The notes under the pieces: model-generated | The model's database searches: none | Told to the model about the DNA's origin: nothing | What the model saw: the letters and a program-made list of their open reading frames with translations, nothing else | Shown: one piece after another, positions 25,218 to 35,329 of the stretch | Position numbering within the stretch: the first letter of the stretch is position 1 | How the letters are laid out: each line of letters begins with the position of its first letter | Assembly: GCA_903821695.1 (NCBI GenBank) | Contig: CAIJLX010000057.1 | Coordinates: forward strand, 1 to 47,245 | Reading direction: 5' to 3' | Source of the DNA: an uncultured Alphaproteobacteria bacterium | GTDB lineage: Bacteria; Pseudomonadota; Alphaproteobacteria; Rickettsiales; CAIJLX01 | Length of the DNA stretch: 47,245 bases | Translations under genes and position numbers: made by a program

Positions 25218-26260
25218 AACACCATTTTATTTCCGGCCATCCGTTCAATTTGACCGTTTAATTCCATCTCTAATACCGCAAGATAAAAGGCTTTTGTATT
25301 ACGCGGAAATTGCTGCAGCAGATCATCCATCGGCGTTGGCGCAGAAGAAAGTAATTTCCGAATTTCATTACGAATCGCGTCAATCGTCTGCGTATCCGCT
25401 TGCTCCGGTGCTTCAACCACCGCCGGTGTTTCTGATACACCTTGGAACAACGGCATACTACGCGGCGATTGAATCTGATGCAAAATATCTTCCGCTGATT
25501 CAATCAATGTTGCGCCTTGCTTAATAAGCCGGTTTGGCCCCTCTGCCCGCGGATCCAGCGGGCTACCAGGCACCGCAAACACTTCCCTGCCCTGCTCTAA
25601 TGCTAAGCGTGCCGTGATGAGCGAGCCAGAACGAAGTGTCGCCTCAATCACCGCCACGCCTTGCGAAATGCCGGAAATAATCCGGTTACGCTGTGGGAAA
25701 TGCTCCGCCTTCGGTGCCGCACCAAATGGCAATTCGGCGATCACTAATCCCTCGGCGTAAATCTGTTGCTGCAGCAATTTATTTTCGGGCGGATAGCTGG
25801 AATCAATCCCACCCGCAATCACTGCAATCGTTCCTGTTTTTAATGAAGCCTTATGCGCCGCCGTATCAATTCCGCGCGCTAAACCCGAGACTACAATGCA
25901 ATTCGATTTTCCTAAATTCTCCGCAATGCTCGCCGCAATTTTCATGCCCGCCATTGAAGCATTCCGTGCACCAACGATACCAATGCAAGATTTTTGCAGC
26001 AGCGATTTATTGCCTTTGATGGTGAGCAATGGCGGCGCACCTTCAGTTGCGGCCAATGCATCAGGATAATCCGGATCTTCCGCTGTAATCATTTCTGCGC
26101 CGAATTTTTCGGCAGCACGTAATTCTTTTTCTGCAGCGGCAACTGAACAGAGCTTTATTTTGCTCGCGATATTGGGGATTGCTTCTAACGCATTTTCCGC
26201 GCTGACATAGAGTGCCATTAAATTGGCGAACGTGCGTGGGCCTACGCGTTCGCTGCGCAC
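25208..26260 (-). CDS. dprA: DNA-processing protein DprA (Smf)
   Basis: DprA loads RecA on incoming single-stranded DNA during transformation. The 350-residue protein starts at a GTG that is the only start codon between an in-frame stop and the conserved RSERVGPRTF block. The Rossmann-like core runs from about residue 80 to 285 with IGIVGARNAS, VVSGLARGIDTAAH, AVIAGGIDSSYPPEN, FPQRNRIISG and the LEQGREVFAVPGSP block. The C-terminal winged-helix (DML1-like) segment is present. It lies 22 bases after plsY, a common pairing in Alphaproteobacteria. Natural competence cannot be inferred from this gene alone. Confidence 0.95.
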   Translation of the reverse strand: MRSERVGPRTFANLMALYVSAENALEAIPNIASKIKLCSVAAAEKELRAAEKFGAEMITAEDPDYPDALAATEGAPPLLTIKGNKSLLQKSCIGIVGARNASMAGMKIAASIAENLGKSNCIVVSGLARGIDTAAHKASLKTGTIAVIAGGIDSSYPPENKLLQQQIYAEGLVIAELPFGAAPKAEHFPQRNRIISGISQGVAVIEATLRSGSLITARLALEQGREVFAVPGSPLDPRAEGPNRLIKQGATLIESAEDILHQIQSPRSMPLFQGVSETPAVVEAPEQADTQTIDAIRNEIRKLLSSAPTPMDDLLQQFPRNTKAFYLAVLEMELNGQIERMAGNKMVLCG

Positions 26261-26282
26261 TAATCGTAAAGTGGCTAGTAAT

Positions 26283-26888
26283 TTATTTTCGGATGGTATG
26301 CTCTTCTCCGCTAATCAACCGGCGGATATTAGCATGGTGTTTGGCAATCACAAGCACCGCTAAAATGCAGGAACAAACCGCCAATGGTGGAGTCGCAAAA
26401 AAAAGGCAGAACGTTGGCGCGAGCGCCATCGCCACAATCGCCGAAACCGAAGAAATCCCGGTCAGCGTAAACACCAGCAACCACGCCAGGCACATAAAAA
26501 TTCCCAGCGGCCAATATAACATCGTGAGCGCGCCTAATGTCGTCGCCACACCCTTGCCGCCCTTAAACCCAAGCCATAACGGGAATATATGCCCGCACAC
26601 CACAGCAATCGCTGCCAGCGATGCATTGCTCTCGCCCATATAATGTCTAGCCAAAAACACGGCTAGCACCCCTTTGCCGCTATCGGAAAACAATGTCACA
26701 AACGCAAGCAGGCGATTACCCACCCGCAACATATTCGTCGCGCCAATATTGCCAGAGCCTTGCTTGCGAATATCCCCGAGTCCGCATACGATACCAATCA
26801 CATAACCAAACGGAATCGACCCGATCAAATAACTAGATAAAACCGCCGCCAAGGAAAGGGGTGGAAAATATTGAAAAAGAATTTGCAT
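26283..26888 (-). CDS. plsY: Glycerol-3-phosphate acyltransferase PlsY
   Basis: PlsY acylates glycerol-3-phosphate with acyl-phosphate at the inner membrane to begin phospholipid synthesis. From the ATG at 26888 (a TTG 12 bases upstream is less likely) it has 201 residues and about five transmembrane helices, with the family motifs GSIPFGYV, KQGSGNIGATNMLR and GFKGGKGVATTLG. It lies 56 bases after tldD and 22 bases before dprA. Confidence 0.96.
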   Translation of the reverse strand: MQILFQYFPPLSLAAVLSSYLIGSIPFGYVIGIVCGLGDIRKQGSGNIGATNMLRVGNRLLAFVTLFSDSGKGVLAVFLARHYMGESNASLAAIAVVCGHIFPLWLGFKGGKGVATTLGALTMLYWPLGIFMCLAWLLVFTLTGISSVSAIVAMALAPTFCLFFATPPLAVCSCILAVLVIAKHHANIRRLISGEEHTIRK

Positions 26889-26944
26889 CGCCCAAGACAA
26901 TTAGCATAACTGCCCCCCATAAAAAAGGGTTCGTTTTTAAATAG

Positions 26945-28390
26945 TTAGACTTCCGTACCGCCGACGGTAATACCCTTTACCAGCAGCGTAGGCTGGCCGA
27001 CGCCGACGGGGACAGATTGTCCATCTTTGCCGCAAGTGCCGATGCCGGGATCAAGCTGTACATCATTGCCGATTGCCGCGATATTTTTCATCACTTCCGC
27101 ACCCTGGCCAATCAGTGTAGCACCTTTAATTGGTACTGTGACTTTGCCATTTTCGATTTTATAGGCTTCGGATGCCGAGAATACGAATTTTCCGCTGGTA
27201 ATATCCACCTGTCCGCCGCCGAAGTTTGTCGCGTAAATGCCGTTTTTCACACCGCTGATAATTTCTTCCGGCGTTTTATTGCCGGCGAGCATATAGGTAT
27301 TCGTCATACGTGGCATTGGCTGATGCGCATAGGATTCGCGGCGACCATTGCCGGTCGGACGTACTCCCATTAACCGCGAGTTCATCCGATCCTGCATATA
27401 ACCAACCAGAATACCGTCTTCGATGAGCGTCGTATTTTCAGTCGGCATTCCCTCATCATCAATATTGAGCGAGCCACGGCGATCAAGCATCGTGCCGTCA
27501 TCCACCACGGTAACGCCCCGCGCTGCAACTTGCTGACCAGTTTTGCCGGTGAAGCACGATGTTTCTTTGCGGTTGAAATCACCCTCAAGCCCATGGCCCA
27601 CCGCTTCATGCAGCAACACACCCGGCCAGCCAGGGCCTAACACCACATCCATCGCACCCGCTGGCGCCGGTACGGATTTTAAATTTACTGATGCCTGCCG
27701 CAATGCTTCATCCGCCATTGGCTGCCAAGCAGAAGGCTTCAAATAATCATGATAAGAAACACGTCCGCCGCCGCCAAAACTACCGCGCTCGGTGCGGCCA
27801 TTTTCTTCGAGCAATACGGAAATATTTAAGCGGATCAGCGGGCGTATATCGCCGGCTTCCGGTGTGCCCGGGCGCAGAATTTGAATCGCCTGCCATTCGC
27901 CGGCCAGCGAAATTGTCACTTGCCGCACGCGCGAATCTTTCTCGCGGATATAGGTATCAATCGTCTGCAGCAGTTTCACTTTTTTGACGAACGGCACTTC
28001 CTCGAGTGGATTAAAATCTTTATACAGCACCGCCGCATGTGGACTTGGCCCTACGCCAATGGCGCTGGTGCCAACATGCCCCGCTTTAATCGCCCGCACC
28101 GTATCCGCTGCACGTTTCAATGCGCCCTCGCTTAAGTCGGAAGCATGGGCAAAAGCGGTTGCCGTACCCATTACGCCACGTAGGCCGAAACCAGAGGTCG
28201 TGTTAAAGCCAGCATTTTTTAAGCGGCCATCATCAAACAACAGATTTTCGGATTGGTTGAATTCAAGGAACAATTCTCCATCATCCATGCCGGAAAGTGC
28301 CTCAAACGCGATGCGTTCGACTTTATTTCTTTCCCATGGAAAACGTTCAAAAAAGAGGGTTGAAGCTTGTAAATTCGCAGTACTTGTCAT
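26945..28390 (-). CDS. tldD: Metalloprotease TldD
   Basis: TldD pairs with TldE/PmbA in a zinc protease that degrades unfolded peptides and matures some modified peptides. The 481-residue length is normal. The zinc motif HEAVGHGLEGDF (HExxxH) lies near residue 260; flanking GPGWPGVLLHEA and the C-terminal GxGAEVMKNIAAIGNDVQL and GTCGKDGQSVPVGVGQP blocks are typical. It overlaps ctaB by four bases; a tldD gene next to cytochrome oxidase genes is common in Alphaproteobacteria. Confidence 0.96.
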   Translation of the reverse strand: MTSTANLQASTLFFERFPWERNKVERIAFEALSGMDDGELFLEFNQSENLLFDDGRLKNAGFNTTSGFGLRGVMGTATAFAHASDLSEGALKRAADTVRAIKAGHVGTSAIGVGPSPHAAVLYKDFNPLEEVPFVKKVKLLQTIDTYIREKDSRVRQVTISLAGEWQAIQILRPGTPEAGDIRPLIRLNISVLLEENGRTERGSFGGGGRVSYHDYLKPSAWQPMADEALRQASVNLKSVPAPAGAMDVVLGPGWPGVLLHEAVGHGLEGDFNRKETSCFTGKTGQQVAARGVTVVDDGTMLDRRGSLNIDDEGMPTENTTLIEDGILVGYMQDRMNSRLMGVRPTGNGRRESYAHQPMPRMTNTYMLAGNKTPEEIISGVKNGIYATNFGGGQVDITSGKFVFSASEAYKIENGKVTVPIKGATLIGQGAEVMKNIAAIGNDVQLDPGIGTCGKDGQSVPVGVGQPTLLVKGITVGGTEV

Positions 28391-29283
28391 AGCCAGTAAT
28401 CTACCATTAATAGCGCAAATAACGCAAATAAATAAAGGATCGAAAAGCCAAACATCGCCATCGCGATTTTGCCATCATCTGTCAGTATCACGCGAATATT
28501 ATGCCCCAAAAAGATCGCACCCAATACCAGCGCTCCAAGCCCATACGTCACCCCAGCAAATCCAAGGAAATAAGGCGCCAATGTGCTCGCGATCATCAAC
28601 AACGTATAGGCAAGCATATGACGCTTGGTTGTTTTCGCCCCAGCGACCACTGGCAACATCGGGATATTCGCCTTGCGATAATCTTCATTGCGATACAGCG
28701 CCAGCGCCCAGAAATGTGGCGGAGTCCATAGGAAAATAATCAGGAACAACAACCATGGGTAAAGGCTCGTATCACCCGTCACCGCTGCCCAACCAATCAC
28801 TGGTGGAAAGGCCCCAGCCGCACCGCCGATCACGATATTTTGCGGCGTACGGCGTTTAAGGCCCATCGTGTAAATAAACACATAAAACAAAATCGCCGCG
28901 AGCAATAATGCAGCGGCCATAAAATTGAGCGCGACCGCCATTAAGATCACCGAACCTGCCGCACCGATCACACCAAAAGCAAGGGCGGTTTCAGGGAGAA
29001 TTTTACCAGAAGGAATCGGCCGGTTTTGTGTACGGCGCATGATGGCGTCGATATCGCGGTCATACCACATGTTAATTGCGCCGCTTGCGCCAGATCCTAG
29101 TGCAATACAAAGCAGTGCAACTAAAGCCAAAAACGGATGTAAATGACCAGGAGCAACAACCATCCCGGCCGCACCGGAAAATACCACCAGTGACATGACT
29201 CCCGGCTTTAACAGCCGAAAGAAATCACGGACGGTAGATTCCATCGCTGGTGCGACGTTATGAAGGGATTCTGCAGTCGCCAC
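28387..29283 (-). CDS. ctaB: Protoheme IX farnesyltransferase (heme O synthase)
   Basis: CtaB adds a farnesyl group to heme b, giving heme O, the precursor of heme A used by the oxidase encoded upstream. The 298-residue protein is a UbiA-family polytopic prenyltransferase with about nine helices and the first aspartate-rich block NMWYDRDIDAIMRRTQNRP. The second loop region around ALYRNEDYRKANIPMLPVV is also typical. It starts two bases after an unknown membrane protein gene and overlaps tldD by four bases. Confidence 0.97.
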   Translation of the reverse strand: MATAESLHNVAPAMESTVRDFFRLLKPGVMSLVVFSGAAGMVVAPGHLHPFLALVALLCIALGSGASGAINMWYDRDIDAIMRRTQNRPIPSGKILPETALAFGVIGAAGSVILMAVALNFMAAALLLAAILFYVFIYTMGLKRRTPQNIVIGGAAGAFPPVIGWAAVTGDTSLYPWLLFLIIFLWTPPHFWALALYRNEDYRKANIPMLPVVAGAKTTKRHMLAYTLLMIASTLAPYFLGFAGVTYGLGALVLGAIFLGHNIRVILTDDGKIAMAMFGFSILYLFALFALLMVDYWL

Positions 29284-29285
29284 GA

Positions 29286-29831
29286 TTATTTTTTCTTTTT
29301 CTTCTTCGCTACCGCTTTCTTTTTTGCTTTTGGCGCAGCAGTTGCAGCGATTGTTTTCTTTGGCTCAGGCATTTTGCATTCTGCTGCATTTTCACCACAG
29401 AGAATTCTATCGCCATAAATCAAGCTCAGGATCAAACCACCGCCGATTAAGAACAATGCTTTATCCAGCCAAGCCGCAAACAACAGGTCAACCGAGATTG
29501 GCGACAGCGCGTACCAGAACAGACCGCATGCAAAACCAAATGGCAACCAGCACAAGAAACCAAACGCCAAGCCACGCTGAACGCGGCAATTGATGCAGCT
29601 TAAGGAATTGCCCAGTTTGCCAAACAACAGCGAATAAAACACGCCGAAAATCAGATAGGCGATGACCAAGCATTTCATGACACCTGGCTCATCCATAGGG
29701 CGCCAGAGATGGGCATAGTTTTCCATCGCGCCGCCAAATATTTTCTTCCACACCAGACCGCCAACTAACCAGCCATAGAGTCCGACAACCAAACCACCGA
29801 TAATTCCGCGGCCATAAGGGCATTGTTTCAT
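29286..29831 (-). CDS. Unknown four-helix membrane protein in the cytochrome oxidase operon
   Basis: I do not recognise the family. The 181-residue protein has four predicted membrane helices (about residues 9-30, 50-72, 86-110 and 117-140) and a lysine/alanine-rich cytosolic tail of about 25 residues that ends in six lysines. Cysteines occur at LSCINC and LCGENAAEC. It is wedged between ctaD (15-base gap) and ctaB (2-base gap), the place where oxidase assembly factors are often found. A role in oxidase assembly or stability is inference from position; no copper-binding pattern like that of CtaG (Cox11) or Sco is visible. Confidence 0.75.
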   Translation of the reverse strand: MKQCPYGRGIIGGLVVGLYGWLVGGLVWKKIFGGAMENYAHLWRPMDEPGVMKCLVIAYLIFGVFYSLLFGKLGNSLSCINCRVQRGLAFGFLCWLPFGFACGLFWYALSPISVDLLFAAWLDKALFLIGGGLILSLIYGDRILCGENAAECKMPEPKKTIAATAAPKAKKKAVAKKKKKK

Positions 29832-29846
29832 ATAAATCCTCTAAGT

Positions 29847-31550
29847 TTAATGGTGGGAAGCAGATTTGGTAAAGACAGGCGTTTTTTCAAACGTGTGGAA
29901 AGCCGGAGGCGAAGGAACGGTCCATTCCAATGTCGTCGCACCTGAACCCCATGGGTTATTCGGCACTTTCTTACCAAATTTCAACGTGTAGAAAATGATA
30001 AAGAGGAAGAACAACGCACCGGAGAAGGTGATGTAAGAACCGATCGTCGAGACATGGTTCCAGCCTGCAAACACCGCCGGATAATCAGGAATACGACGTG
30101 GCATGCCTGCAAGACCCAAGAAATGTTGCGGGAAGAAGGTCACGTTCGCACCAATAAACGTAATCCAGAAATGCAGTTTGCCCATCCATTCTGGATATTG
30201 GCGGCCAGACATTTTGCCGAACCAATAATAGAACGCCGCAAACAAACCGAACAATGCACCCAGGCTCATTACATAGTGGAAATGCGCCACGACATAATAG
30301 GTATCCTGCAACACAACGTCGATCGAAGCATTGGAAAGCACCACGCCCGTCACGCCACCTACTACGAACAGGAAGATGAACCCAACCGCATAGAGCATCG
30401 GTGTATCAAACGTAATGGAGCCGCCCCACATGGTCGCAATCCAGCTGAAGATTTTGATACCCGTTGGCACTGCAATCACCATGGTCGCAATCGTGAAATA
30501 CGCGCGCGCATCGACACCCATCCCAACAGTGAACATATGGTGCGCCCAAACGACGAAGCCAACAGCACCGATTGACGCCATCGCATAAGCCATTCCCAAA
30601 TAACCAAACACAGGCTTTTTCGAGAAGGTCGAAACGATTTGGCTGATAATGCCGAATGCAGGCAGAATGATCACATATACTTCAGGGTGACCGAAGAACC
30701 AGAACAAATGCTGGAACAAGATCACATCGCCACCGCCAGCAGGATCGAAGAACGTGGTGCCGAAGTTACGGTCCGTCAGCAACATCGTGATCGCGCCGCC
30801 CAATACTGGAAGAGCGAGCAACAGCAAGAATGCAGTCACCAAAATTGACCAAACAAACAGCGGCATTTGGTGGAAGCCCATGCCTTTTGCGCGCATGTTG
30901 AAGATAGTCACGATAAAGTTGATCGCGCCCAAAATCGAAGAAATCCCTGCCAAGTGAAGGCTGAAAATCGCCATATCAACGGCCATACCACCATGTGACA
31001 CGTGTCCAGAAAGTGGTGGATAAATCGTCCAACCCGTTCCCGCGCCACCATCGACAAACGCAGAAGCGAGCAGCAAGGTGAAAGAAGGAATTAACAGCCA
31101 GAAGCTGATATTGTTCATGCGTGGAAATGCCATATCTGGCGCACCAATCATCATTGGCACAAACCAGTTTCCGAAACCACCAATCAAGCCCGGCATGATC
31201 ATGAAGAACACCATCACCAAGGCGTGAGCGGTCAGGATTACGTTATAAAATTGATAGTCGCCGTTAAAGAATGTGCCACCTGGGTGCGAGAGCTGCGCGC
31301 GCAACATAAGCGAAAAAACCGCCCCGACCAAACCTGCGACGATAGAGAAAATAATATAGAGCGTGCCGATATCTTTATGGTTCGTGGAGTAGACCCACCG
31401 CTTCCAGCCGGTTGGCGTGTGGTCATCATGTGCGTGGTGAGCGTGGTGTGCAGTTGCGGCGGCCATAGTTTTACCTTTAGTAACTTTTTTCGGAGAAGAT
31501 TTCTTTGTTTTCGGTTTCGATTTAGGCGAAGCTTTCTTTTTCTGGACCAT
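29847..31550 (-). CDS. ctaD: Cytochrome c oxidase subunit I
   Basis: CtaD carries heme a and the heme a3-CuB site of the proton-pumping oxidase. Twelve helices are present with [13 protein letters not shown] (His-Tyr crosslink and D/K path residues), HHMFTVGMG (CuB histidines), [11 protein letters not shown] (K channel) and [12 protein letters not shown] (heme ligands), so it is an A-type oxidase. The 567-residue frame includes an unusual N-terminal stretch rich in lysine, serine and proline (first 28 residues), followed by a histidine-rich [11 protein letters not shown]. An alternative ATG at 31466 has AAAGG eight bases upstream and would remove the lysine-rich part. The ctaC stop lies two bases away. 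Confidence 0.97.
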   Translation of the reverse strand: MVQKKKASPKSKPKTKKSSPKKVTKGKTMAAATAHHAHHAHDDHTPTGWKRWVYSTNHKDIGTLYIIFSIVAGLVGAVFSLMLRAQLSHPGGTFFNGDYQFYNVILTAHALVMVFFMIMPGLIGGFGNWFVPMMIGAPDMAFPRMNNISFWLLIPSFTLLLASAFVDGGAGTGWTIYPPLSGHVSHGGMAVDMAIFSLHLAGISSILGAINFIVTIFNMRAKGMGFHQMPLFVWSILVTAFLLLLALPVLGGAITMLLTDRNFGTTFFDPAGGGDVILFQHLFWFFGHPEVYVIILPAFGIISQIVSTFSKKPVFGYLGMAYAMASIGAVGFVVWAHHMFTVGMGVDARAYFTIATMVIAVPTGIKIFSWIATMWGGSITFDTPMLYAVGFIFLFVVGGVTGVVLSNASIDVVLQDTYYVVAHFHYVMSLGALFGLFAAFYYWFGKMSGRQYPEWMGKLHFWITFIGANVTFFPQHFLGLAGMPRRIPDYPAVFAGWNHVSTIGSYITFSGALFFLFIIFYTLKFGKKVPNNPWGSGATTLEWTVPSPPAFHTFEKTPVFTKSASHH

Positions 31551-31552
31551 AA

Positions 31553-32413
31553 TTACTCAGCGCTTTTAGCAGCAGGCATAACAATCTCCTCTTGTGGCGC
31601 AACAACAGGCGCTTTCGCAGCCGGTGCACCGCCATGCGAAGCAACCCAGGCCGCGAACTCCGGCTTCGTTACTGCACGCACCTTAATTGGCATAAACCCA
31701 TGACCCTGGCCGCAAAGCTCCGAGCACTGACCGTAATAAACACCCGGCTTCGTAATCCGCAGCCATGTTTCATTCAAACGCCCCGGCACCGCATCCTTCT
31801 TCACCCCAAGCGCAGGCACCGCCCAGGCATGGATCACATCGGACGCCGTCATCAACACGCGCACGTTTGTATCAATCGGCAGCACCACCTCTTTATCCAC
31901 GTCCAGCAGGCGAATTTGGCCCGGCTTCAAATCTTCATCCTTCACCAAATAGCTTTCAAACGCGATGTTGCCATTGTCCGGATAGACATAACCCCAATAC
32001 CATTGATAGCCGATGACTTTGAGGGTCATGTCCGGTTTTTCGATATGGTCAGAATAATACAGCAAGCGGATCGACGGAATCGCGATCAACACCAAAATAA
32101 TTACCGGAATCGCGGTCCAGATGATCTCAATCAATGTATTATGCGTTGTTTTGCTAGGAACCGGATTACGTTTTGCGCGGAAGCGGATGCAGGTATAAGC
32201 AAGTAATACAGTTACAAAAATAGTAATCAACGTGATCACCACCATCAGAATGTCATGGAAATGATCCATCTGCTCTTTGACCGGTGAAGCCGCTTCTGGA
32301 AAACCAAGCTGCCAAGGGCGCGGCAAACTATCCGCCAGCGCAGGTGAAGCCACAACTAAAAATGCAAAAAATCCCAGCAAAAAGGTGAGACGAAGTGGAG
32401 GAAAACGAAGCAT
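31553..32413 (-). CDS. ctaC: Cytochrome c oxidase subunit II
   Basis: CtaC accepts electrons from cytochrome c at its CuA centre. From the ATG at 32413, which has AAGGA six bases upstream, the 286-residue precursor has a signal peptide (ending near SPALA), two transmembrane helices (about 53-78 and 95-118) and a periplasmic cupredoxin domain. CuA ligands are H195, C230, E232, C234, H238 and M241 in [12 protein letters not shown]; the YQWYWGYVY aromatic patch is intact. The C-terminal 25 residues are rich in alanine and proline. It heads the operon. Confidence 0.97.
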   Translation of the reverse strand: MLRFPPLRLTFLLGFFAFLVVASPALADSLPRPWQLGFPEAASPVKEQMDHFHDILMVVITLITIFVTVLLAYTCIRFRAKRNPVPSKTTHNTLIEIIWTAIPVIILVLIAIPSIRLLYYSDHIEKPDMTLKVIGYQWYWGYVYPDNGNIAFESYLVKDEDLKPGQIRLLDVDKEVVLPIDTNVRVLMTASDVIHAWAVPALGVKKDAVPGRLNETWLRITKPGVYYGQCSELCGQGHGFMPIKVRAVTKPEFAAWVASHGGAPAAKAPVVAPQEEIVMPAAKSAE

Positions 32414-32458
32414 AGGGGTCCTTGTCGCAGAGAGTTTTCTATTTACTACTGGTTGCAG

Positions 32459-32486
32459 ATAATACCTGTTTTTCAATTGGTTTCAA
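32459..32486 (-). promoter_or_regulatory. Likely sigma70 promoter for the cta operon
   Basis: On the minus strand TTGAAA (32481-32486) and TATTAT (32459-32464) are spaced by 16 bases and lie about 45 bases ahead of the ctaC ATG. Both boxes are close to consensus. A CCCGCCA/TGGCGGG inverted pair (32501-32507 and 32539-32545) lies just upstream and might be an operator or the end of the neighbouring transcript's leader. Confidence 0.5.
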
Positions 32487-32556
32487 GAGTATTGTCCTCT
32501 CCCGCCAAAGCGCTGGCCCACGCTTATTTTTTGGATGATGGCGGGATAATTTTGTA

Positions 32557-33411
32557 CTATTTTAGGTAAATAGTTTGAGGCGTACTGAGCTTTTTTAAGC
32601 CAGTGTCCGAAGCCCCAGTGCTGCTCACCGGAAGTGACCTCAATTTTTCTTGGAGATGTTCACGCCAGGTAGCCAAATTTTCATTACGAACAGAAATAGC
32701 TTCTGTGGACTGCATACCCTTATGACGGCCATCATCTCGTGATTCATCTATTACAGCGGCGCTGGTAGTAACCAGATATTGGTTTGGTCGAATATTTTCT
32801 TTATATTCAACTCGCTCAAACTCTGGTGGCACAACATCCTCTCGGATAATTCGTTCTACAAGCTCACAAAAAGCGGCTCTGCCACCTTTAATCTGCCTAC
32901 CTTCAAAAATTCCGGATGCTTCCGTTGCAAGTGGAATTTGTTCAATAATTTCATCACCGCCAGGCGTGTGCATAATACGCTTCTGTTTGTCCTTCATAAA
33001 CGAAAGTACTTGCACCGAGTCACTTTCTACGACGATTTCCACTTCCATCATGCCTTTCTGCCTGTCATGGCCAAACCAATCATGCTCTGCATATACGCGT
33101 GTGCTTTCAAGGCAGTCTGGGTTATGGTTATAAACAAGCACATTAGCTGTGGAATGATCCGGCAGCTCTGGCGCTTTTACAAAAACTTCCGCATCCCATA
33201 CATTAAATTTGAGCGGATGTTCGTTTGAATATATATCGCTGATTCTTTGATCATGAAGTTTGATATTTGCCGGATCTATGGCCTCCAGCACTGCTGAAAC
33301 CAAGCGCCGGCGCAGCTCCGCAACCTTTGCCGAATCAAACACTATCCCCAGAAGCTCTGCTTCCTTGGGAGGAGAAGAAATAGGCGTTAATTCGTTTGAA
33401 TCATCGGTCAT
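32557..33411 (-). CDS. Hypothetical protein, family not recognised
   Basis: The product from ATG 33411 has 284 residues; this start was preferred over one 18 bases upstream because AGGGA lies seven bases before it. There is no signal peptide or membrane segment. The protein is acidic and mixed alpha/beta, with a 15-residue low-complexity start (NELTPISSPP), a central part with strands around FNVWDAEVFV, ANVLVYNHN and MMEVEIVVES, and a polar C-terminal tail rich in Ser, Thr and Leu. I see no known catalytic motif. It lies alone between lepA and ctaC, 49 bases after the lepA start region of its own strand. A lineage-specific cytosolic or secreted protein is possible. Confidence 0.7.
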   Translation of the reverse strand: MTDDSNELTPISSPPKEAELLGIVFDSAKVAELRRRLVSAVLEAIDPANIKLHDQRISDIYSNEHPLKFNVWDAEVFVKAPELPDHSTANVLVYNHNPDCLESTRVYAEHDWFGHDRQKGMMEVEIVVESDSVQVLSFMKDKQKRIMHTPGGDEIIEQIPLATEASGIFEGRQIKGGRAAFCELVERIIREDVVPPEFERVEYKENIRPNQYLVTTSAAVIDESRDDGRHKGMQSTEAISVRNENLATWREHLQEKLRSLPVSSTGASDTGLKKLSTPQTIYLK

Positions 33412-33460
33412 GGCATAATCCCTAACCATATGATTATAGCGCTATTAACTTAACAATTCG

Positions 33461-35257
33461 TTAATCGCCGACTTTTAAAACAGCCAAGAATGCAGATTGT
33501 GGAATTTCCACATTCCCCACCGAACGCATGCGTTTTTTGCCTTTTTTCTGCTTTTCCAGCAGTTTGCGTTTGCGGCTTACGTCGCCGCCGTAGCATTTCG
33601 CGAGAACGTCTTTACGCATGGCGCTGATGGTTTCGCGGGCGATGATGCGGCTGCCGATCGAGGCTTGGATCGCGATTTGGAACATCTGTCTTGGGATTAA
33701 TTCTTTGAGTTTTTCGCAGAATTGGCGGCCACGTAAATCAGCACGGCCTTTATGTACGATGCTGGAAAGCGCATCCACCGGCTCGGCATTTACTAATATC
33801 GATAATTTCACGAGATCGGCTTCTTCATAGCCATCCATATGCCAATCGAAGCTCGCATAGCCTTTGGTGCCGCTTTTAAGTTTGTCATAAAAATCGAATA
33901 CCACTTCGTTGAGCGGCAAACGGTAAATGGCCATTGCGCGGTTGCCGACATAAGTGAGATCAACTTGCTGACCACGGCGGGTGGTGCAGAGATCGAGCAC
34001 TTTGCCGAGATAATCATCTGGCACCATGATGGTCGCTTTGATCCAAGGTTCTTCCATCTTCACGATGAAATTCGGGTCTGGCATATCGGCCGGGTTATGC
34101 AGCTCGAACACCTCACCATTGGTGCGGGTCAGGCGATAGACCACGCTTGGTGCAGTCGTAATCAGATCAAGATCGAACTCGCGTTCCAACCGCTCCTGCA
34201 CAATTTCCATGTGGAGCAACCCAAGGAATCCGCAGCGGAAACCGAAGCCCAATGCGTTCGAGCTTTCAGCTTCATAATCAAAGCTGGAATCATTCAAGCG
34301 GAGTTTACTTAGGCTTTCGCGGAGTTTTTCATAATCATCGGCATCAATTGGGAACATGCCGCAGAACACCACCGGCTGAACCTGCTTAAAGCCCGGCAGC
34401 GCTTCGGCGCATGGGCGGCGATCATCCGTAATCGTGTCACCCACTTTGCAATCGGTAATTTGTTTGATGGAAGCGGTGATAAAGCCCACTTCGCCCGGCC
34501 CTAATGTATCGACGGCCACTTTTTTCGGTGTGAATACACCTACGCGATCAACATCATGCGTGCTGCCTTCGGCCATCATTTTGATGCGCTGCTTCACCGA
34601 AAGCGTACCATCTATAATACGCACTAATAATACTACACCAAGATACGCATCATACCAACCATCCACTAACAATGCCTTAAGCGGCGCATCCGGATCACCC
34701 TTTGGCGCCGGAATTTTTTTGACGACGGCCTCAAGCACGCCTTCAATATTCAACCCCGTTTTTGCCGAAATTAATACGGCCTCAGAGGTATCCAGCCCAA
34801 TTACATCTTCAATCTGCTGCTTTACGCGATCGGGCTCCGCCGCCGGCAAATCAACTTTATTGAGCACCGTGATAATTTCATGATTATTATCAATCGCCTG
34901 ATACACATTCGCGAGCGTTTGCGCCTCAACCCCTTGCGCCGCATCGACAACAAGAAGTGAACCCTCACACGCCGCCAAACAGCGTGAGACTTCATACGCG
35001 AAATCGACGTGACCCGGTGTATCCATCAGGTTCAAAATATAAGTTTTACCGTCGCTAGCCTTATAATTCAGCCGCACGGTTTGCGATTTAATGGTAATGC
35101 CCCGTTCCTTCTCGATATCCATCGAATCCAGAATCTGCGCGCTCATCTCTCGCTTTTCGAGCCCGCCTGTATGCTCAATCAACCTATCCGCCAACGTAGA
35201 TTTGCCGTGGTCGATATGCGCGATGATGGAAAAATTGCGGATGTTTTCAGAATTCAT
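33461..35257 (-). CDS. lepA: Elongation factor 4 (LepA)
   Basis: LepA (EF4) is a translational GTPase that assists ribosome function under stress and 30S assembly. The 598-residue length is standard. G1 AHIDHGKST, switch [10 protein letters not shown] and G4 NKVDLP are all present, followed by domain 2, the domain III/V EF-G-like parts, and the LepA-specific C-terminal domain with [21 protein letters not shown]. In many genomes lepB follows; here genes of unknown family stand on both sides. Confidence 0.98.
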   Translation of the reverse strand: MNSENIRNFSIIAHIDHGKSTLADRLIEHTGGLEKREMSAQILDSMDIEKERGITIKSQTVRLNYKASDGKTYILNLMDTPGHVDFAYEVSRCLAACEGSLLVVDAAQGVEAQTLANVYQAIDNNHEIITVLNKVDLPAAEPDRVKQQIEDVIGLDTSEAVLISAKTGLNIEGVLEAVVKKIPAPKGDPDAPLKALLVDGWYDAYLGVVLLVRIIDGTLSVKQRIKMMAEGSTHDVDRVGVFTPKKVAVDTLGPGEVGFITASIKQITDCKVGDTITDDRRPCAEALPGFKQVQPVVFCGMFPIDADDYEKLRESLSKLRLNDSSFDYEAESSNALGFGFRCGFLGLLHMEIVQERLEREFDLDLITTAPSVVYRLTRTNGEVFELHNPADMPDPNFIVKMEEPWIKATIMVPDDYLGKVLDLCTTRRGQQVDLTYVGNRAMAIYRLPLNEVVFDFYDKLKSGTKGYASFDWHMDGYEEADLVKLSILVNAEPVDALSSIVHKGRADLRGRQFCEKLKELIPRQMFQIAIQASIGSRIIARETISAMRKDVLAKCYGGDVSRKRKLLEKQKKGKKRMRSVGNVEIPQSAFLAVLKVGD

Positions 35258-35329
35258 GTTGCGGTTGATATAGAAAAGAAAACATCAATTGCCTAGTAAA
35301 ACATACGATAGAAATAGAAAATAGAAGAA

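Noticed and set aside
30054-30575. 173-codon open frame on the plus strand
   Set aside because: Lies fully antisense within ctaD, whose motifs are clear; the translation is rich in His, Arg and Asn as expected from antisense reading.
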